Source: Clostridiaceae bacterium
Lineage (GTDB): Bacteria; Bacillota; Clostridia; Oscillospirales; Acutalibacteraceae
NCBI GenBank assembly: GCA_904502175.1
Contig: CAJGDU010000003.1
Coordinates: 1 to 23,987, forward strand
Reading direction: 5' to 3'
Length of the DNA stretch: 23,987 nt
The position numbers and the translations under genes are program-made. Numbering within the stretch: the stretch's first letter is position 1; every line of letters starts with the position of its first letter. Below are positions 22,012-23,987 of the stretch, piece by piece. Below the pieces are notes generated by a model. The model worked only from the letters and a program-made list of their open reading frames with translations, searched no databases and was not told the DNA's origin.

Positions 22012-22044
22012 AAAAAGGGACTCCGAACGGGAGGTCCCTTTTTT
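22012..22044. terminator. Terminator-like hairpin between mreB and mreC
   Basis: GGGACTCC (22017-22024) pairs with GGAGGTCCC (22030-22038), with one bulged G, around a 5-nt loop. It is flanked by AAAAA on the left and TTTTTT on the right, so it can act in both directions. On the minus strand it falls between the mreB stop and the mreC start and should reduce read-through into mreCD-PBP2. Confidence 0.8.
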
Positions 22045-22056
22045 CGTTTCGTGTTT

Positions 22057-23076
22057 TTACTCGTCGTAATTCTTGGTGCTGGTCAGGCTCAGCATGTCGT
22101 TCTCGAGGCAGACGCCGGTGCCGTCAACGACGCAGTCCAGCGGGTTCTCTGCCACGTGGACCGGCATTTTGGTCTCCGCAGAGACGCGGCGGTCCAGGCC
22201 TCTCAGCAGCGCGCCGCCGCCGGTGAGCATGATGCCCTGGTCGATGATGTCAGCGGCAAGCTCGGGCGGGGTCTTCTCAAGGGTGGTGCGGATGGCGTCG
22301 AGGATCTGGTTGACGGAGTCGGACAGAGCCTCGCGGATCTCCTCGGACGTGACTTCGATGTTCTTCGGAAGACCGTCGACGAGGTTCCGGCCCTTGACGT
22401 CGATGGCGCCTTCGCCTTCGTAGGGGAAGGCGGAGCCGATCTTGATTTTGATCTCCTCGGCGGTGCGCTCACCGATGAGGAGGTTATATTTCTTTTTGAT
22501 GTAGGCGATGATGGCGTCGTCGAAGGAGTCGCCGGCAACGCGGGCCGAGCAGCTCGTGACGATGTCGCCCAGGGAGATGACCGCGACTTCCGCGGTACCG
22601 CCGCCGATGTCGACGACCATGGAACCGGTGGCTTCCGCGACGGGAAGGCCGGCACCGATGGCGGCGGCCATGGGCTCCTCGATGAGGGAGACCTGGCGGG
22701 CACCGGCGCTGCGGGCGGCGTCGTGGACGGCGCGGCGTTCCACCTCGGTGACGCCCGAGGGGATGCAGATCATGACGCGGGCCTTGTTGAACTTGGAGTT
22801 CAGCATGGCGCGGCGGATAAACTCTTTCAGCATGTCAGCCGTAATGTCGAAGTCGGCGATGACGCCGTCCTTCAGGGGACGGACTGCGGTGATGGAGCCG
22901 GGGGTACGGCCGATCATCTCTTTGGCTTCGGCGCCGACGGCGACGACTTTATTGGGGTTGGTACGGACGTCGACCGCCACAACGGAGGGTTCGCGGATGA
23001 CGATGCCCTTGCCCTTGACGAAAACGAGCGTGTTGGCGGTGCCGAGATCGATGCCGATGTCCTGCGTGAATAACAT
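22057..23076 (-). CDS. mreB: Rod shape-determining protein MreB (actin homologue)
   Basis: Actin-like ATPase of 339 residues, the normal MreB length. It forms membrane-associated filaments that guide side-wall synthesis. Seen are the phosphate-1 motif IGIDLGTANTLVF (7-19), the MVVDIGGGTAEVAVI phosphate-2 motif, the RRAVHDAARSAGARQVSLIEEPMAAAIG region in the middle, and GIMLTGGGALLRGLD near the C-terminus. AAAGGAG lies about 10 bases before the ATG. A near-consensus promoter stands upstream and a terminator-like hairpin downstream, so mreB may be made in excess of MreC, MreD and PBP2. Confidence 0.97.
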   Translation of the reverse strand: MLFTQDIGIDLGTANTLVFVKGKGIVIREPSVVAVDVRTNPNKVVAVGAEAKEMIGRTPGSITAVRPLKDGVIADFDITADMLKEFIRRAMLNSKFNKARVMICIPSGVTEVERRAVHDAARSAGARQVSLIEEPMAAAIGAGLPVAEATGSMVVDIGGGTAEVAVISLGDIVTSCSARVAGDSFDDAIIAYIKKKYNLLIGERTAEEIKIKIGSAFPYEGEGAIDVKGRNLVDGLPKNIEVTSEEIREALSDSVNQILDAIRTTLEKTPPELAADIIDQGIMLTGGGALLRGLDRRVSAETKMPVHVAENPLDCVVDGTGVCLENDMLSLTSTKNYDE

Positions 23077-23166
23077 GTTTGTGAGACTCCTTTCGAGGGT
23101 CGGAATGTTCCTGTCTGTGTGTTTTTTGCAAGAGGATTTGCTTTTATAAGTATATTAAACAGAGAT

Positions 23167-23195
23167 ATTATAATACATGCGCCGAGGGGACTCAA
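23167..23195 (-). promoter_or_regulatory. Promoter of mreB
   Basis: Minus-strand TTGAGT (plus 23190-23195), a 17-bp spacer and a perfect TATAAT (plus 23167-23172). It predicts a leader of about 80-85 nt before the mreB ATG. I see no other feature in the 180-bp gap apart from a weak maf terminator. Confidence 0.8.
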
Positions 23196-23223
23196 CACCT
23201 TTTTCGCCAATCTTTTTCACGGC

Positions 23224-23246
23224 AAAAAACCATGTCTACATGTTGT
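23224..23246 (-). terminator. Possible weak terminator of maf
   Basis: On the minus strand CATGT-AG-ACATG, extendable with a bulge, is followed by TTTTTT (complement of A's 23224-23229). It lies about 10 bp after the maf stop. The stem is short, so read-through to mreB is plausible. Confidence 0.4.
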
Positions 23247-23256
23247 GGTAGGCGGC

Positions 23257-23850
23257 TCAGCCGGGCACAACGCCGCAGCGTTTCAGCGCCCGGTACACCC
23301 GTGCCGCCGGCAGGCCGACGACGGTCTCGTAGTCACCGGAAATGCCCTCGACCAGGACCCGTCCGAGTCCCTGGATGCCGTAGGCGCCCGCCTTGTCCAT
23401 GGGTTCTCCGGTGGCGATGTACGCCGCGATGTCCTCTTCGCTCAGCGCGAAAAAGTGCACTTCCGTCTGCTCGGCGAAGACCTCCCGGGCAGCGCAACTG
23501 CCCGCCGGATCTTTCTCCACGAGCGCCACGCCGGTGCAGACCACGTGGGTCCGCCCGGAGAGGGCGCGCAGCATGGCTGCGGCGTCTTCCTCATCCTTCG
23601 GTTTTCCCATAACGACGTCGTCTAAGACCACTACGGTGTCGGAGCCGAGGAACAGGGTGGGCTCCGTGACCGGGGTGGCTTCGGCGGCCGCCATGGCCTT
23701 GCCGAGGGCCAGCGCCTGAACGCCCCGGACCGGGTCGTCCAGGGACACCGTCGACTCGTCGAAGTCGGCGGTCTTCACGTCGAACTCATAGCCGAGTTCG
23801 GTCAGGATCTCCTTGCGCCGGGGCGACCCGGACGCCAAAATGAATCTCAT
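23257..23850 (-). CDS. maf: Maf-family nucleotide pyrophosphatase
   Basis: Protein of 197 residues. Maf proteins hydrolyse (d)NTPs, often dTTP, UTP or modified nucleotides, and overproduction blocks septation in Bacillus. Seen are the N-terminal ILASGSPRRKEIL (4-16), FLGSDTVVV with the metal-binding Asp, GKPKDEEDAAAML, LSGRTHVVCTGVAL, GEPMDKAGAYGIQG and the C-terminal GDYETVVGLP. The ATG at 23848-23850 follows the partial Nudix gene by 5 bp with a weak AAGG site, so translation is likely coupled. Maf beside mreB is a common Firmicutes arrangement. Confidence 0.95.
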   Translation of the reverse strand: MRFILASGSPRRKEILTELGYEFDVKTADFDESTVSLDDPVRGVQALALGKAMAAAEATPVTEPTLFLGSDTVVVLDDVVMGKPKDEEDAAAMLRALSGRTHVVCTGVALVEKDPAGSCAAREVFAEQTEVHFFALSEEDIAAYIATGEPMDKAGAYGIQGLGRVLVEGISGDYETVVGLPAARVYRALKRCGVVPG

Positions 23851-23855
23851 GTGCC

Positions 23856-23987
23856 TTATCCCTCTATCTTCTTGTCGTCGAGTTTCCCGAGGTTGAGCAG
23901 GTCGTTGTACTTCATGACGGCCATGACGGTCTTGGAATCTTTGATCTCGTTGTTGTAGATCATGGTCAGGGCCTGGCTGAAGGAGAC
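23856..23987 (-). CDS. C-terminal end of a probable Nudix hydrolase (ADP-ribose pyrophosphatase type), cut by window edge
   Basis: Only the last 43 residues and the TAA (23856-23858) are inside the window. The visible segment includes NNEIKDSKTVMAVMKYNDLL. It resembles the C-terminus of bacterial ADP-ribose pyrophosphatases, which often reads GEIxDAKTIxGLLxY. The Nudix box itself lies outside the window. It is the upstream neighbour of maf, 5 bp away, probably in the same transcript; the two would form a pair of nucleotide-sanitising hydrolases. Confidence 0.65.
   Translation of the reverse strand, partial: VSFSQALTMIYNNEIKDSKTVMAVMKYNDLLNLGKLDDKKIEG

Noticed and set aside
18589..23073. A 1494-codon open reading frame on the plus strand, antisense to mreB, mreC, mreD and PBP2
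   Set aside because: It spans four convincing minus-strand genes and their gaps, with no domain, no start site and low-complexity Gly/Val/Asp/Arg composition. It is an artefact of GC-rich codon use in the genes on the other strand.

Overview
The window looks like chromosomal core DNA from a GC-rich member of the Firmicutes, probably class Clostridia and near the Oscillospiraceae/Ruminococcaceae. Coding DNA is roughly 60% G+C by eye and intergenic gaps are strongly AT-rich. Support for this comes from strong AGGAGG-type ribosome binding sites, many intrinsic terminators, the hisS-aspS pair, a maf-mreB-mreC-mreD-PBP2-mgsA block and a clostridial-type Psd/PssA pair. I see no rRNA, tRNA, CRISPR array, insertion sequence or prophage. 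The left edge cuts a phosphatidylserine decarboxylase gene and the right edge cuts a Nudix hydrolase gene.

Layout, left to right. (1) 1-2387, minus strand: a tight lipid operon, dgkA > CarS-like CDP-lipid synthase > pssA > psd, with overlaps or gaps of a few bases. It covers lipid phosphorylation, a putative CTP-dependent activation step, serine head-group transfer and decarboxylation to phosphatidylethanolamine. (2) 2619-3908, plus: trxA-trxB behind a good promoter and a 35-bp inverted repeat; the thioredoxin active site reads CPHC rather than CGPC. (3) 4038-5207: a TetR regulator facing a small flavodoxin-fold protein across a shared terminator. (4) 5299-7365, minus: a second, divergent EF-G-like GTPase. 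(5) 7660-9086, plus: an atypical extended SDR protein and a 101-aa protein resembling Nif11-type leader peptides. (6) 9116-10422, minus: a nitroreductase translationally coupled to a membrane-anchored GIY-YIG protein. (7) 10619-11887, plus: metY. (8) 11936-17345, minus: a four-gene run hisS-aspS-polysaccharide deacetylase-ArsP_2-type metal permease. Its roughly 190-nt leader contains two interleaved inverted repeats. (9) 17575-18024, minus: an mgsA-like gene whose catalytic Asp is replaced by Glu. (10) 18169-23076, minus: mreB-mreC-mreD-PBP2, the cell elongation module, with a terminator-like hairpin between mreB and mreC. (11) 23257-23987, minus: maf and the end of a Nudix gene.

Most genes are housekeeping: envelope lipid and wall synthesis, tRNA charging, thiol redox and methionine synthesis. 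The points most worth follow-up are the structured hisS leader, the bacterial CarS homologue inside a phosphatidylethanolamine operon, the Nif11-like small protein, the CPHC thioredoxin, the membrane-tethered GIY-YIG protein and the altered MgsA active site. No single element is clearly a new system. The hisS leader is the best candidate for an undescribed regulatory element. No intergenic gap exceeds 300 bp; the largest is 7366-7659 and holds two divergent promoters.
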